Assembly: GCA_910586205.1 (NCBI GenBank)
Contig: CAJUGD010000002.1
Coordinates: 200,353 to 264,352 of the forward strand
Length of the DNA: 64,000 nt
Reading direction: 5' to 3'
Source: an uncultured Lachnospiraceae bacterium
Lineage (GTDB): Bacteria; Bacillota; Clostridia; Lachnospirales; Lachnospiraceae
This document shows positions 33,357 through 42,035 of the stretch, in pieces. Below the pieces are notes generated by a model. That model was not told where the DNA came from, made no database searches, and saw only the letters and a list, made by a program, of their open reading frames with translations. Positions within the stretch are counted from its first letter, which is position 1, and every line of letters begins with the position of its first letter. A program made the translations under genes and the position numbers.

Positions 33357-34807
33357 TCTTCATCTTCCTCCCCATCCGAATTTTGAGAACGCTCTATGCC
33401 TGCCATCGGATCCGCCATCATACGGCTGCTGGTATAGGTCTTCCCTTTCCCCGCCTGGATACTCTCATCTGATATTTTACTCCATACTCCTGTTTCATCC
33501 GCAATCGCCTGCAGTTCCTGCTGCGCTATAGCTGAATCAATCAGATCATTTTGGTACACTGCTAAAATTGCATTCGTCTTCCGTTCTGCGATCTCCGCAA
33601 TCTCTTTTGCATCCGGATCCCACATAGTCGGGAAATCAATCTCCATATCATCTGGAACCATTCCCCAGGCAGACAAAGCCATAACAGGGAGCAGCCTTTC
33701 GATAATCCCTCTAAGCTCCGTCTCCCGCAGCCCGTCAATATAATCATAATAATTCTGCATATCCGCTTCGCCGGTAGCATTCAGTCCTGCAGGAGAACGG
33801 CCAAAAAGCTTCGTCACTGGCGTCCTCGCTGCGCCTGCCACATCCATCATGATCCGATCATATACATCCGAAAGACCAGTGAACGTGTATTGCGTGTTGT
33901 GAATGGCATCTCCTTTATTAATAATACGAGTGCCAAAATTGCTTTCCATAACAGACTGAGCTGCCATAAGATTATAAAAACGTCGTTGCATCTCGGTATT
34001 AGCAGTCCCCAACAGTTGATCCAAACCTTCGGTCTCCATATAATTGATGTTAGCCCGGAAGGTCAATGCCGCAATATTTCCAGACACATTGTCCCGTTTC
34101 ATGACCTCATTATAGATTGCTTCGATTTCCGATTCTCCCCAATATTGTTCCGCCACCTGCTCCATCCAGGGAAGCTCCCGCCCGACAAACCGGATAATCC
34201 GGCTATGGTGTACCCTGGCTGCCGTATACCCGGTTTCCTCATCTCGGATTATATAAAATGCCGGCAGTTCAAAGTCAGGGTCTTCTGGATCCACTACTAA
34301 TTCAGATCCTGGATAAACTCCGCTCCAACGGTCCAAAATCTGAAGCCCTAAAAAACTGCCCGGCATAATGGTGTTGAAGTCCAATGGCTCACTCATATCA
34401 TTTTGACCCTTAATCAGAATCACTCCAACCGCCCCGCCATACAACCTGCCCCAATACATGCCCAACAGAACTTTTTTCCGGACTTGTGTCCTACGCTCCA
34501 GCTTTACCATCTGATCAACTTGTTCCGGCTGAATACCTGCCCGGATTTCATACCATTTCCGTACAATGTCATTGGGAATTGTCGCTACAATATTCTGTAC
34601 AATCCAGTTATCTCGATACAGGCTGGTCAGTAATTGATAGTTTTGGGTCAGCCGTGTTAATGGATATTCAGTAGCCTGCAGAAGATCCATCGTCCCAAAA
34701 CCAATCCTGGCCGCAGGATTAGAAAAGGCATCCATTGTCTGAATGGATGCCTGCCTTTTCTTTGTTGGATTCGCCCTGGTGTGGCGGGTGTTTCGTCTTT
34801 TACTCAT
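33353..34807 (-). CDS. Portal protein (DUF1073 family)
   Basis: 484 residues from the ATG at 34807, overlapping the terminase stop (ATGA). FSNPAARIGFGTMDLLQATEYPLTRLTQNYQLLTSLYRDNWIVQNIVATIPNDIVRKWYEI is diagnostic of DUF1073 portals. It forms the ring through which DNA is packaged and ejected. Confidence 0.92.
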   Translation of the reverse strand: MSKRRNTRHTRANPTKKRQASIQTMDAFSNPAARIGFGTMDLLQATEYPLTRLTQNYQLLTSLYRDNWIVQNIVATIPNDIVRKWYEIRAGIQPEQVDQMVKLERRTQVRKKVLLGMYWGRLYGGAVGVILIKGQNDMSEPLDFNTIMPGSFLGLQILDRWSGVYPGSELVVDPEDPDFELPAFYIIRDEETGYTAARVHHSRIIRFVGRELPWMEQVAEQYWGESEIEAIYNEVMKRDNVSGNIAALTFRANINYMETEGLDQLLGTANTEMQRRFYNLMAAQSVMESNFGTRIINKGDAIHNTQYTFTGLSDVYDRIMMDVAGAARTPVTKLFGRSPAGLNATGEADMQNYYDYIDGLRETELRGIIERLLPVMALSAWGMVPDDMEIDFPTMWDPDAKEIAEIAERKTNAILAVYQNDLIDSAIAQQELQAIADETGVWSKISDESIQAGKGKTYTSSRMMADPMAGIERSQNSDGEEDEE

Positions 34808-36099
34808 ACAATCCCTGTCCTCCACTTCGGTAATATTGTATAGCAGAAATAGCGTAGACAATCACAACCGTGATCTAACTGCTTAACTGGCTTTTCTTCT
34901 CCCCGCTCTGCTGCCTTTTCATCCCATACATAAGACTGCATCTCTGACCGCAGCCCTTTACACGATTTATTAATCCGGATATTCCTCTGAGCCAGCAGTG
35001 TAGCTACTACCCGGATGCCGTCTAAAACCTCATTATCTCCAGTCTTCACATAGAACCCTCGATTCCGAAGCTCTGTAATAAAGGATGCCGCAGAAGGATC
35101 CACGATGATTGTACATTGGTCCTCAGGAGCAGTCCCCATAAACTCCGCCATATCATCTGCATACTGAGCATCTGTCTTCTGCGGATGTTGGGAACGTCTG
35201 GCCTCCTCTGATCGACTATCCCACCGGTACTCCCGATCTACCCATATTGTCTGTCCATCATCCCATAATTCAAGAAACACACATGGATTAGTAGTCCCGT
35301 AGTCTACTGCTATATATTTCTGAGCAATCGACTTTAATGCTATAGGACGTTCTTCATCCGTGTAATAGTTCTGTTCTGTGCACATGGTATAGATCAGCCC
35401 TTCAGCAACCGCCCAATGCCCTTTGATATAACGCCGGAAAAACACACCTGCATACATACTGCGGTAATCTTTCTTTACTGCTTCGCTTAAGCTCAAATTA
35501 TCATCCATTGTAAAATGGAGGTAAACCAGCTTCTTTTTGTTCCGGTTCTCAATCCATCCTGTCCGAAACCAATGCATAGGGCCAGCCGGATTGCAGTTAA
35601 ACCAGAACTTTCTCCCTTCCACTGAGCATCGACCGGTTGCCTGGTTCACAAAGGATTCTGGCATTAAAGCAACTTCGTCAAAAAATGCCCCCGCTGCTGT
35701 AATCCCCTGGATTAAATCCTGGGAAGATTCATCCTTTCCCCCGAACATATAGAAATAATTCGTTCGCCCATTCCGGGAAATCTCCAACATATTCTCAGCC
35801 AGATGATGTTTCCACCGATATCCACGGCTTGACAGCATAAGCTTCAGATTGGTTAAAACATTCCGCCTAAAAGATCCTATGGTCTTTCCTGCCATAATAA
35901 AATTCTGTTCATCAAAAGAATCCATGGCCCAAAACACAAAGCCAAGTGACATAGCTACCGTCTTACCAGAGCGGATTGCGCCATCTGCTATGATTCCGTT
36001 ACAATCCTTTACTGGTGAATCCTCCATCCACCAATTCATTACCTGCCGCTGTCTTCTTGAAAATGGCTTAAATTTAAATATTGGCCTTTTGTTCCTCAT
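34804..36099 (-). CDS. terL: Terminase large subunit
   Basis: 431 residues. ATPase motifs: ADGAIRSGKTVAMSLGFVFWA (Walker A, near residue 40) and AAGAFFDEVALMPESF (Walker B, near 138). The nuclease domain shows IAVDYGTTNPCVF and CTIIVDPSAASF. It is of the PBSX/phage terminase type and powers DNA packaging. It overlaps terS by 26 bp. Confidence 0.95.
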   Translation of the reverse strand: MRNKRPIFKFKPFSRRQRQVMNWWMEDSPVKDCNGIIADGAIRSGKTVAMSLGFVFWAMDSFDEQNFIMAGKTIGSFRRNVLTNLKLMLSSRGYRWKHHLAENMLEISRNGRTNYFYMFGGKDESSQDLIQGITAAGAFFDEVALMPESFVNQATGRCSVEGRKFWFNCNPAGPMHWFRTGWIENRNKKKLVYLHFTMDDNLSLSEAVKKDYRSMYAGVFFRRYIKGHWAVAEGLIYTMCTEQNYYTDEERPIALKSIAQKYIAVDYGTTNPCVFLELWDDGQTIWVDREYRWDSRSEEARRSQHPQKTDAQYADDMAEFMGTAPEDQCTIIVDPSAASFITELRNRGFYVKTGDNEVLDGIRVVATLLAQRNIRINKSCKGLRSEMQSYVWDEKAAERGEEKPVKQLDHGCDCLRYFCYTILPKWRTGIV

Positions 36100-36865
36100 C
36101 TTCCTGTCTCCAATCTTTCCAATCGGAAATCCCCTTTAAAGCGTCCAGGAAACCATCGTCCAGAATCTCATCCTCCTCTGCTTCCCCATTGGCCTTGGCA
36201 GCCATCTCAATCCGTTTCGTTTCCAGCCTAATCTGAGCGTCATTAAACCCGAACTTATGCAAAGATTCAATAGCCCGCTGTTTCTGAGCCTGCACACGGG
36301 TCAGAGCTTCCTCAATGGCCTGGATCCGCCCTAATTTTCCCTCATATTTCTTTTTTACACCTTGTTCCCCATCCTCTATACTTACCAGTGTCGTCCCCTC
36401 ATCCGATGTACGATCATCCATGTAACCTGTCGATTGTTTAATCGCTTCAATCCGTTTCAACATCCGGCGTTCCCGGACAGAAGAAAGCCCTATTTCCTGC
36501 AGCAGGAGCCGTTGCTTATCTTCCGGTATATTTGCGATCAGACGCTTCTCATCTTCATCCATGCAATCAAAAAGGAGAGTTTCAAACTCTCCTGTAGTAA
36601 CTGCTTTCTTATTCCCTGGCGGTCCTCCGGAACTATTTTTGTTGCCTGGCTGGGCACCGCGCTTTCGCTTTATCTTCTTATCCGAACGTTCGCTTTTTGT
36701 GCTATCCGAACGTTCGGTATCCTTCGCATCCCACTTGTGGGTGCATTTCCAGCGGCGGACCGTGCCCTCTGGAAGCTCCAGCCGCTTTGCTATCTCAATC
36801 AGTTTTTCGCCGGCAAGGTACAGCTCCTTTGCCTGCTCTATCCTTGGATCCGGTGCCCTGGCCAT
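36074..36865 (-). CDS. terS: Terminase small subunit
   Basis: 263 residues. The N-terminal helix-turn-helix (RIEQAKELYLAGEKLIEIAKRLELPEGTVRRWKC) recognises the packaging site; a basic linker (KKIKRKRGAQPGNKNSSGG) and helical oligomerisation region follow. It matches PBSX XtmA-like proteins. First gene of the packaging-head operon; the membrane gene upstream is clearly of another origin. Confidence 0.92.
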   Translation of the reverse strand: MARAPDPRIEQAKELYLAGEKLIEIAKRLELPEGTVRRWKCTHKWDAKDTERSDSTKSERSDKKIKRKRGAQPGNKNSSGGPPGNKKAVTTGEFETLLFDCMDEDEKRLIANIPEDKQRLLLQEIGLSSVRERRMLKRIEAIKQSTGYMDDRTSDEGTTLVSIEDGEQGVKKKYEGKLGRIQAIEEALTRVQAQKQRAIESLHKFGFNDAQIRLETKRIEMAAKANGEAEEDEILDDGFLDALKGISDWKDWRQEDEEQKANI

Positions 36866-36919
36866 GCCGGCTCACCTCCTTGTTGGTCGGTTTTGGAAGT
36901 AAGAGAAAGATAATCGAAG

Positions 36920-37567
36920 CTATCTTTCCTCATTATTATTAGGCCCATCATCTAATTCCTCTAATAGCTGTGCTACCGCATACACATTAAAAAGATAGAA
37001 AATAGATGAGACAAAGCTAATAGTTCTCCATAAAATGATTCCCATAAAAATAAAATAACCAGTAATCATAATTTCTGCAATTATATTATTCACTATTAAA
37101 GTCGAAAAAAGCAAAAAATCATATGAGATACAAAAAAGACCAATTTTTGTAATCAATGATATAATAATCGCAACAACATAAAGCAACATCAAATATACAA
37201 AGTTTTCATTGATATCCTGCAATCTAGTCTTTTCTTCCCCATTCTCGCCTTTGGCTATATCTGTCATAAGTTGAAACAACAACTCTCTATTCATAAATGC
37301 TTGAAACAAGGCATACCCTGTAAAAATAATTCCAAAAAAGCCCAATAAAATATTTAAAATGGAATCTACACTTTCTTTAAAAATAGAAACCGTATCTTGA
37401 TGCATTCCAACTATAGCCCCTAAAACAATGCATACCATAATTAATATCCGTCGTGATTTTCTATCTTTCTTTTTTACTTTAAGACCTTTAAATGCTTTAA
37501 ATAATAACTTTTCGGAGGGTTCTAATTGAAGCAATTTTTCAATAGCATTATTGTTAAAATCTCTCAT
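36920..37567 (-). CDS. Multi-pass membrane protein, second gene of a Rex-like pair
   Basis: 215 residues. A charged N-terminus is followed by hydrophobic segments near 40-58, 68-88, 120-138 and 145-190, so four to five membrane spans. AT-rich compared with the terminase genes. It starts 26 bp after the 327-aa gene and is probably in the same operon. The order, cytosolic protein then small multi-pass protein, resembles lambda RexA-RexB, but homology is not shown. Confidence 0.7.
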   Translation of the reverse strand: MRDFNNNAIEKLLQLEPSEKLLFKAFKGLKVKKKDRKSRRILIMVCIVLGAIVGMHQDTVSIFKESVDSILNILLGFFGIIFTGYALFQAFMNRELLFQLMTDIAKGENGEEKTRLQDINENFVYLMLLYVVAIIISLITKIGLFCISYDFLLFSTLIVNNIIAEIMITGYFIFMGIILWRTISFVSSIFYLFNVYAVAQLLEELDDGPNNNEER

Positions 37568-37593
37568 TGATATATCCTCCCTCCATTCTCTAT

Positions 37594-38577
37594 TTATTTC
37601 TTATTTCGGATAAAAGGTATTATTTTTTTTTGATTTCTTAAATAAATTTTATCATTTTCTTCACTGGTATAATTTATGCTATCAATCTCTTTTCCTTGTT
37701 TTATCATATTTGCAAGTTCATTGTTTCTCTCTCCTTCTGGAATATACATTTTACGCCTATCAGATACTTCACTATATTTGATTGTAGAATCGCCTTTTCT
37801 CCCTGGATATTTTGCAACAACAATTGGCTCTAATGTTCCTTCCGCAGCTTCAACTATTTCTATAACCCCATTTATGTTTTTAGGCGAACGGTATGTCAAT
37901 GAGCCACGGTCGCTTCCTATTTTTCTACGTAATTCCTTCGTTACCCCACTCATTATCCCAGATAATTCTAAATCACCATCACCATTTAACGGATAAAAAC
38001 GTAAAGTTAGCGTTGAAATTTTTTCCACCTTTTTTAAAGCGGCTATCATGCCTCCCTTTGGGGGAATCCCCACTATACTGACAAGCGGAATTGGCAATTG
38101 TTCTTCATTACATTCTACCCTCCTGTGATTTTCTCTTGCAATATATGTATCTAACATATACTTGACAGTTGATCGGAAATTATCCAATGATGGACTTCCT
38201 TTTTGATTCTCTACCAAGATCATCCTGTGATTCTTTAAGTATATGACAAATGTTGAAAATGGCGCTGTTGGGTAAACATCATCACGTTCAACCAAATTTC
38301 CATATTCATCGAACATTGATTTCACTTCAAGAATAGTACTTTTAACAATTAAACCTGTTAATACATAATCGTCATATTCATCCGTTTTTACTTCAATATC
38401 CATAAGTAAATATGTATTATTCCCTTGGTGCCGCGTAATCCCGCTTTTTAAAGCAGGCATCAAAATTATATCAAAAAAATCTAGTAATGGTCTTTCCTCG
38501 TTTTCCGTCATAAATACAACATTAAAATTAGCAACAGATACTTTTTTCTCATTTTTAAAAACCTTGCCATCTCTCAT
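37594..38577 (-). CDS. Cytosolic protein of unknown family, first gene of a Rex-like pair
   Basis: 327 residues from the ATG at 38577 (GGAGAG upstream). An upstream frame to 38619 would overlap the -10 box. No membrane segment. Recognisable parts include SVANFNVVFMTENEERPLLDFF, TAPFSTFVIYLKNHRMILVE and FYPLNGDGDLELSGIMSGVTKELRRKIG. The layout, a beta-rich N-terminal half, then a region ending in short charged helices, recalls RexA-like proteins, by impression only. It stands behind a promoter with a LexA-type box. Confidence 0.65.
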   Translation of the reverse strand: MRDGKVFKNEKKVSVANFNVVFMTENEERPLLDFFDIILMPALKSGITRHQGNNTYLLMDIEVKTDEYDDYVLTGLIVKSTILEVKSMFDEYGNLVERDDVYPTAPFSTFVIYLKNHRMILVENQKGSPSLDNFRSTVKYMLDTYIARENHRRVECNEEQLPIPLVSIVGIPPKGGMIAALKKVEKISTLTLRFYPLNGDGDLELSGIMSGVTKELRRKIGSDRGSLTYRSPKNINGVIEIVEAAEGTLEPIVVAKYPGRKGDSTIKYSEVSDRRKMYIPEGERNNELANMIKQGKEIDSINYTSEENDKIYLRNQKKIIPFIRNKK

Positions 38578-38599
38578 ATCGCACTCTCCAATCCGACAT

Positions 38600-38620
38600 T
38601 TTTCTACATTATAGCACATG
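38600..38620 (-). promoter_or_regulatory. Extended -10 promoter close to the 327-aa gene
   Basis: Minus strand TGTGCTATAATG: a TGn extended -10 (TATAAT) with no good -35, about 30 bp from the start codon. It could give low constitutive expression beside the upstream SOS-type promoter. Confidence 0.45.
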
Positions 38621-38704
38621 CCGTACTGGAAAATCTTACCAAATATGATAATCTGGTTTTGTCTATTATGTTATGTGGTAAATAAGTTCCCTATTCGCAA
38701 TCTC

Positions 38705-38733
38705 ATTATAGAACATATGTTCTATTTTTGTAA
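38705..38733 (-). promoter_or_regulatory. Promoter with embedded LexA (SOS) box
   Basis: Minus strand TTACAA (38728-38733), 17 bp, TATAAT (38705-38710). The spacer contains AGAACATATGTTCT (38710-38723), a perfect palindrome matching the Firmicute LexA/DinR box core GAAC-N4-GTTC. Transcription towards the Rex-like pair should rise on DNA damage. Confidence 0.75.
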
Positions 38734-38770
38734 AATACCCATTTGTTATATCTAGGCTTCTTTCTATAAC

Positions 38771-38800
38771 AAAAGACGCCTTATCACTAAGGCGCCTTTT
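38771..38800 (-). terminator. Terminator downstream of the 60-aa gene
   Basis: AAAAGACGCCTTA / TAAGGCGCCTTTT with a 4-nt loop and U-runs in both directions. Confidence 0.85.
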
Positions 38801-38857
38801 ACCTGGAATGTCTGGATGGAGAATCCGAAACCAGGTAATTGACATTCTTTTGAATTT

Positions 38858-39040
38858 CTACCTATTGTCTTCCGTATACATGCTCATCAGCTCAGACAAC
38901 TTTATTCCTATACTGATTCCCTGCTCCTTGCATTTTTCCGCAAATGCCTCTGCAGCTTCTCTTTTCACTTTATAGGTCTTAGAAACCATGCCAGCCTTTG
39001 CATCCCACTTATCCTGTGGCCTAGCCTTCTTTTCTTCCAC
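38858..39040 (-). CDS. Small basic phage protein, possibly ribbon-helix-helix
   Basis: 60 residues from a GTG at 39040 with GGAGG 6 bp upstream. QDKWDAKAGMVSKTYKVKRE and the following helices resemble small phage proteins often annotated as hypothetical with an RHH-like fold. It overlaps the preceding small membrane protein gene by 20 bp, so translation is coupled. Confidence 0.65.
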   Translation of the reverse strand: MEEKKARPQDKWDAKAGMVSKTYKVKREAAEAFAEKCKEQGISIGIKLSELMSMYTEDNR

Positions 39041-39134
39041 GGCTTTCCCTCCACATACAAAACAATCCTATTCCCAACTTTACCACCGCTAAAACAACAA
39101 AAAAGATTCCCAAATACTTCAATGCTTCTGCCAT
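39021..39134 (-). CDS. Small single-span membrane protein
   Basis: 37 residues (MAEALKYLGIFFVVLAVVKL...), one transmembrane helix then a basic tail. A ribosome binding site before the ATG at 39134 is weak. It overlaps the following GTG gene. Confidence 0.5.
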   Translation of the reverse strand: MAEALKYLGIFFVVLAVVKLGIGLFCMWRESRGRKEG

Positions 39135-39194
39135 ATTGATTTTTCACAGATGAGTGTGTTATAATTTTTATAGAAGGGCTTTCGCCCCTCTCCG

Positions 39195-39314
39195 CTACTC
39201 AAGTAGCTTTGAAATAATCAGTAGGATAATTCCTATAACCAAGTCCGTTAGCGCTCCGGTCAGCCAAATCTTGAAGTTGCTATCGGACTTTTTCTTTCGG
39301 CTCTTGCCTCTCAT
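39195..39314 (-). CDS. Small membrane peptide with basic head, type I toxin-like
   Basis: 39 residues: MRGKSRKKKSDSNFKIWLTG followed by a hydrophobic helix to LLE. AAGGAGGTAAAA precedes the ATG. The basic head plus one span fits small membrane toxins or regulatory peptides. A rightward promoter-like TTGATT-18-TATAAT (about 39135-39164) lies downstream and would give an antisense RNA, but its terminator is not clear. Confidence 0.6.
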   Translation of the reverse strand: MRGKSRKKKSDSNFKIWLTGALTDLVIGIILLIISKLLE

Positions 39315-39340
39315 CTGTGTTTTACCTCCTTACACTAATT

Positions 39341-39369
39341 ATTATATCATATACGTATACGTATCTCAA
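39341..39369 (-). promoter_or_regulatory. Promoter with 14-bp palindromic operator
   Basis: Minus strand TTGAGA (39364-39369), 17 bp, TATAAT (39341-39346). The perfect palindrome ATACGTATACGTAT (39351-39364) fills most of the spacer and looks like a repressor site. Confidence 0.7.
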
Positions 39370-39401
39370 CAATTATTTAAGGAGTTAAATAATAAAATTC
39401 A

Positions 39402-39427
39402 GCCGCCTAGCTACTACCCTAGGCGGC
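39402..39427 (-). terminator. Terminator after the sigma-like late regulator
   Basis: GCCGCCTAG / CTAGGCGGC hairpin with an AT-rich tail on the leftward side. It separates the early operon from the small membrane-peptide genes. Confidence 0.65.
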
Positions 39428-39504
39428 CGTATAAGAATATTGTGGAGGAAAAATGAAGACTGGTTGTCCGCTTCCAATAATTCCAGTCTATATATTAGCA
39501 CACT

Positions 39505-39978
39505 TTACCGGGACATTGCGGGACATTTTTCAATTTTTTCAAAAAATCTCAAAATTTTCTTTTTTACACCTTCCTCCGTATATCTCCGCTTTGGAAACAT
39601 GCTGCTCATCCGTCTGGCCACTCCTAAGTAGTTACATCCATCAATATAATACAGCCGAAACATAATCCGCAGCTCTGACTTTGGTATCGTCTGTATGTAC
39701 TCCTCTGCCTGGCAGGTTAACTCTAAAAGTTCTTCTTCCTTTTTCTCCAGAATCTGCTGGTACCGCCCCCGAAGCTTTATCTTACGGGCATACGCCGGCT
39801 CCGGGATGCCCGTGATCTTAATCGGCCCAATCGTCCCATCCTTTCTACTTCCCCGCACTGTATCCGATACAACAGGAGGGTTCTCCAGGAACTTGTCCAG
39901 CTTCCGGATCCTGGCTCTTATGTCTTTAATCTCTTTCTCCATGTCACAATACTGGACCAGTATATTCTTATCCACCAA
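39505..39978 (-). CDS. Sigma-factor-like phage late transcription regulator
   Basis: 157 residues. The N-terminal half is coiled coil (CDMEKEIKDIRARIRKLDKFLE). The C-terminal helix-turn-helix (MFRLYYIDGCNYLGVARRMS, RRYTEEGVKKKILRFF) resembles sigma-70 region 4. RinA/ArpU-like proteins at the end of early operons switch on the terminase-to-lysis operon; that role is inferred from position. Confidence 0.8.
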   Translation of the reverse strand: MVDKNILVQYCDMEKEIKDIRARIRKLDKFLENPPVVSDTVRGSRKDGTIGPIKITGIPEPAYARKIKLRGRYQQILEKKEEELLELTCQAEEYIQTIPKSELRIMFRLYYIDGCNYLGVARRMSSMFPKRRYTEEGVKKKILRFFEKIEKCPAMSR

Positions 39979-39999
39979 ATCCTCCCTCTTGCAATCTCT

Positions 40000-40296
40000 T
40001 TATTGGCTAAGGTTATAATCCTTTAGACATGCCTCATATCCCTTGTTAAACTCGTTCTCAGCCTTTTCACCCAACAAGTCCTCCACTTTATACAATATCC
40101 AGCAGTCTCCCGGTTCATAAAGATCAAAAGGAACATCCTCCGGAACCGGGAAATCCATTAGGAACTGTCCAAAATACCCTTCCGATTCCATTGCCTCATA
40201 CGCTTCCCTCTGTGTTATCGTTCCCCTTTTCTTTTCCAGACGGTAACATGTTACGTCTTTATAGTCCGCGCTGAGTGACACTTTTACTTTTGCCAT
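40000..40296 (-). CDS. Phage hypothetical protein
   Basis: 98 residues from the ATG at 40296 (MAKVKVSLSADYKDVTCYRL...). It is acidic at the C-terminus and follows the replication genes. It resembles small phage proteins that appear before the late regulator. Function unknown. Confidence 0.65.
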   Translation of the reverse strand: MAKVKVSLSADYKDVTCYRLEKKRGTITQREAYEAMESEGYFGQFLMDFPVPEDVPFDLYEPGDCWILYKVEDLLGEKAENEFNKGYEACLKDYNLSQ

Positions 40297-40481
40297 TTTA
40301 TGCGTTTCCCTCTCTCTGGGCGGTACCGCGCATCCGGGCACAATACCGTGAAACAATATGCCGGCATCCGGGCAGACCATGTTCTGCATGGCGCTGCTTC
40401 CTGAATGCTGTTGTACCGCGCCTGCCTGAATTTTACAATCTCACTGCTGTTCCTTTTCCTCGCCTTTGATAATCTTGCCAC
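40284..40481 (-). CDS. Possible small basic protein
   Basis: A 65-codon frame from GTG at 40481 (AAAGGAGG upstream, spacing short) with a basic composition (MARLSKARKRNSSEIVKFRQ...). It overlaps the end of the large zinc-cluster gene and the start of the next gene, and fills an otherwise empty gap. May be spurious. Confidence 0.35.
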   Translation of the reverse strand: MARLSKARKRNSSEIVKFRQARYNSIQEAAPCRTWSARMPAYCFTVLCPDARYRPERGKRIKWQK

Positions 40482-42033
40482 ATTTCCTCCTTTGCTGAAG
40501 CTTTTTCAAATACTCTACCAACTCCGTCACACTATTACTGTGGTATTGATATTTATCCTCATACACTTTGTCACTCTGGTATTTCCGTTTTTCGTGTTCG
40601 ATAAGATGATAATACACCTGGTCATATTTTTTAACAGACCTTTCATTCTCACGCTGTGGGAACTCTGACACAACCAGCCGGGATCCATCCCCAAAATCAA
40701 ACTTGTAATAATTCACATCGATATGCTCATCCCTGTACCAGAGCCCCCAGGCTTTATAATTTTTCAGCCACTCTTTCCGTTGATCCTCATTTTTCAAAAC
40801 CGGAAGCTCTAACTGACTGGGCTCCAGATTTTCCAACAACTTAGACTGCGCAGCCTCTGCGGCGTCATGCTCTGCCAATAAGTTTTTAAATGCCTGGATC
40901 TTCATCGCAGATTCCGTATAGTAGTGTTGCATACCGTTCTTTGACCATTCATCTTGCATAAGACTCATGATCTCATCTTCTCTTGCGATTATCTGCTCTA
41001 AGATGCCACGATCATAGCTTTTCGGCTTTTCAGCTTTTCTTCCGCCTTTTGTCTCCTTTACTCCAATTTCTGGATCCTTCTCAAGCTTTGTCTTCAACTT
41101 TGCCCGATCACACCGAAAATCACATTGTCTTCCACAAGCTTTACAGCACGGTACCGGCTCACCGTCGCCCCGCCTATGATATGCCAAAGCCAAATTGACA
41201 AATTGACATTTATCCCCCACAGCATCCCGCAGCATCCCTATCCCAGCTATCCGATCACACGGAAACGGATTCCCCAACGGAGCTTCCACACAATAACAAA
41301 ACACTTGTCTGATTTGACATTCCATGGAGCAGGAAAAGCAGGAATGCCCTTCTTTACACCCAGCCGTTGCTATCAAACTATCTTCCGGATATATCTCTCT
41401 GGGGGTTCCGTATGCAGAAAGCGGCTCCTCATCTTTTTCTTCTCCAGGTACCTCTGTCAAGGAACCATAAAATTCCTCCTGGTCAGCACATTCCCCAGCG
41501 GTATCCCCCTTCTTAGCCCCATCCGCTTTTACAGTAGTTGCGACCGTCGCAACCGTTTCCGCATTTTCTGGAATCTCACTCTGTTCCGGGATCTGCCCCT
41601 CCGGCTTTGTGCCGGAATCCACCTTTGCTGCCTTTTTCTTCGGCTTCATTTCCCGGATCTCTCGCACCTTCATCTCCGGCGTCACCTGCTCCCGCTGCTC
41701 CTCCGTCATGGACACCATCTCAATCAACTGGCTGACGGAATAACCCCGATAAGGCAACGCCAGCGCCGGCAGCTCCCCGAACTCTATTGATTCTCCAAAC
41801 TTCTCATACAGCCCAATGCACCGGGAAGCCCAGGACTTGTCCTTTTTGTACTGGCAGTGCAGAAACTCCTGGAAGCTGTTGTACCCGTCATCCTCCCATA
41901 ACCTCTCCTCCCGGATAATCCACAAATAATACCCCGTTGCCACAAAGCCATCCTTCACGTCCCGGATACTGACATCCACTAAGTTTTTCGCCTCTTTGAA
42001 GGTCAGACCGCTCTTTTTAATCTCCTCCGCCAT
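40441..42033 (-). CDS. Replication-region protein with two cysteine clusters
   Basis: 530 residues from the ATG at 42033 (GGAGGG at 6 bp). Parts: an N-terminal helical domain (LTFKEAKNLVDVSIRDVKDGFVATGYYLWIIREERLW), a low-complexity linker, two Cys clusters (HSCFSCSMECQIRQVFCYC and CKACGRQCDFRCDRAK) that should bind zinc or an iron-sulphur centre, and a C-terminal region ending in a charged helix. The family is unnamed to me. It follows the SNF2 helicase by overlap of the ATG frame. Confidence 0.75.
   Translation of the reverse strand: MAEEIKKSGLTFKEAKNLVDVSIRDVKDGFVATGYYLWIIREERLWEDDGYNSFQEFLHCQYKKDKSWASRCIGLYEKFGESIEFGELPALALPYRGYSVSQLIEMVSMTEEQREQVTPEMKVREIREMKPKKKAAKVDSGTKPEGQIPEQSEIPENAETVATVATTVKADGAKKGDTAGECADQEEFYGSLTEVPGEEKDEEPLSAYGTPREIYPEDSLIATAGCKEGHSCFSCSMECQIRQVFCYCVEAPLGNPFPCDRIAGIGMLRDAVGDKCQFVNLALAYHRRGDGEPVPCCKACGRQCDFRCDRAKLKTKLEKDPEIGVKETKGGRKAEKPKSYDRGILEQIIAREDEIMSLMQDEWSKNGMQHYYTESAMKIQAFKNLLAEHDAAEAAQSKLLENLEPSQLELPVLKNEDQRKEWLKNYKAWGLWYRDEHIDVNYYKFDFGDGSRLVVSEFPQRENERSVKKYDQVYYHLIEHEKRKYQSDKVYEDKYQYHSNSVTELVEYLKKLQQRRKCGKIIKGEEKEQQ
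41537..41553. repeat. 17-bp palindrome, copy 2
   Basis: GTTGCGACCGTCGCAAC inside the linker of the zinc-cluster protein (encoding VATVAT). Identical to 11392-11408, and the next four bases also match. Confidence 0.75.
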
Positions 42034-42035
42034 TC

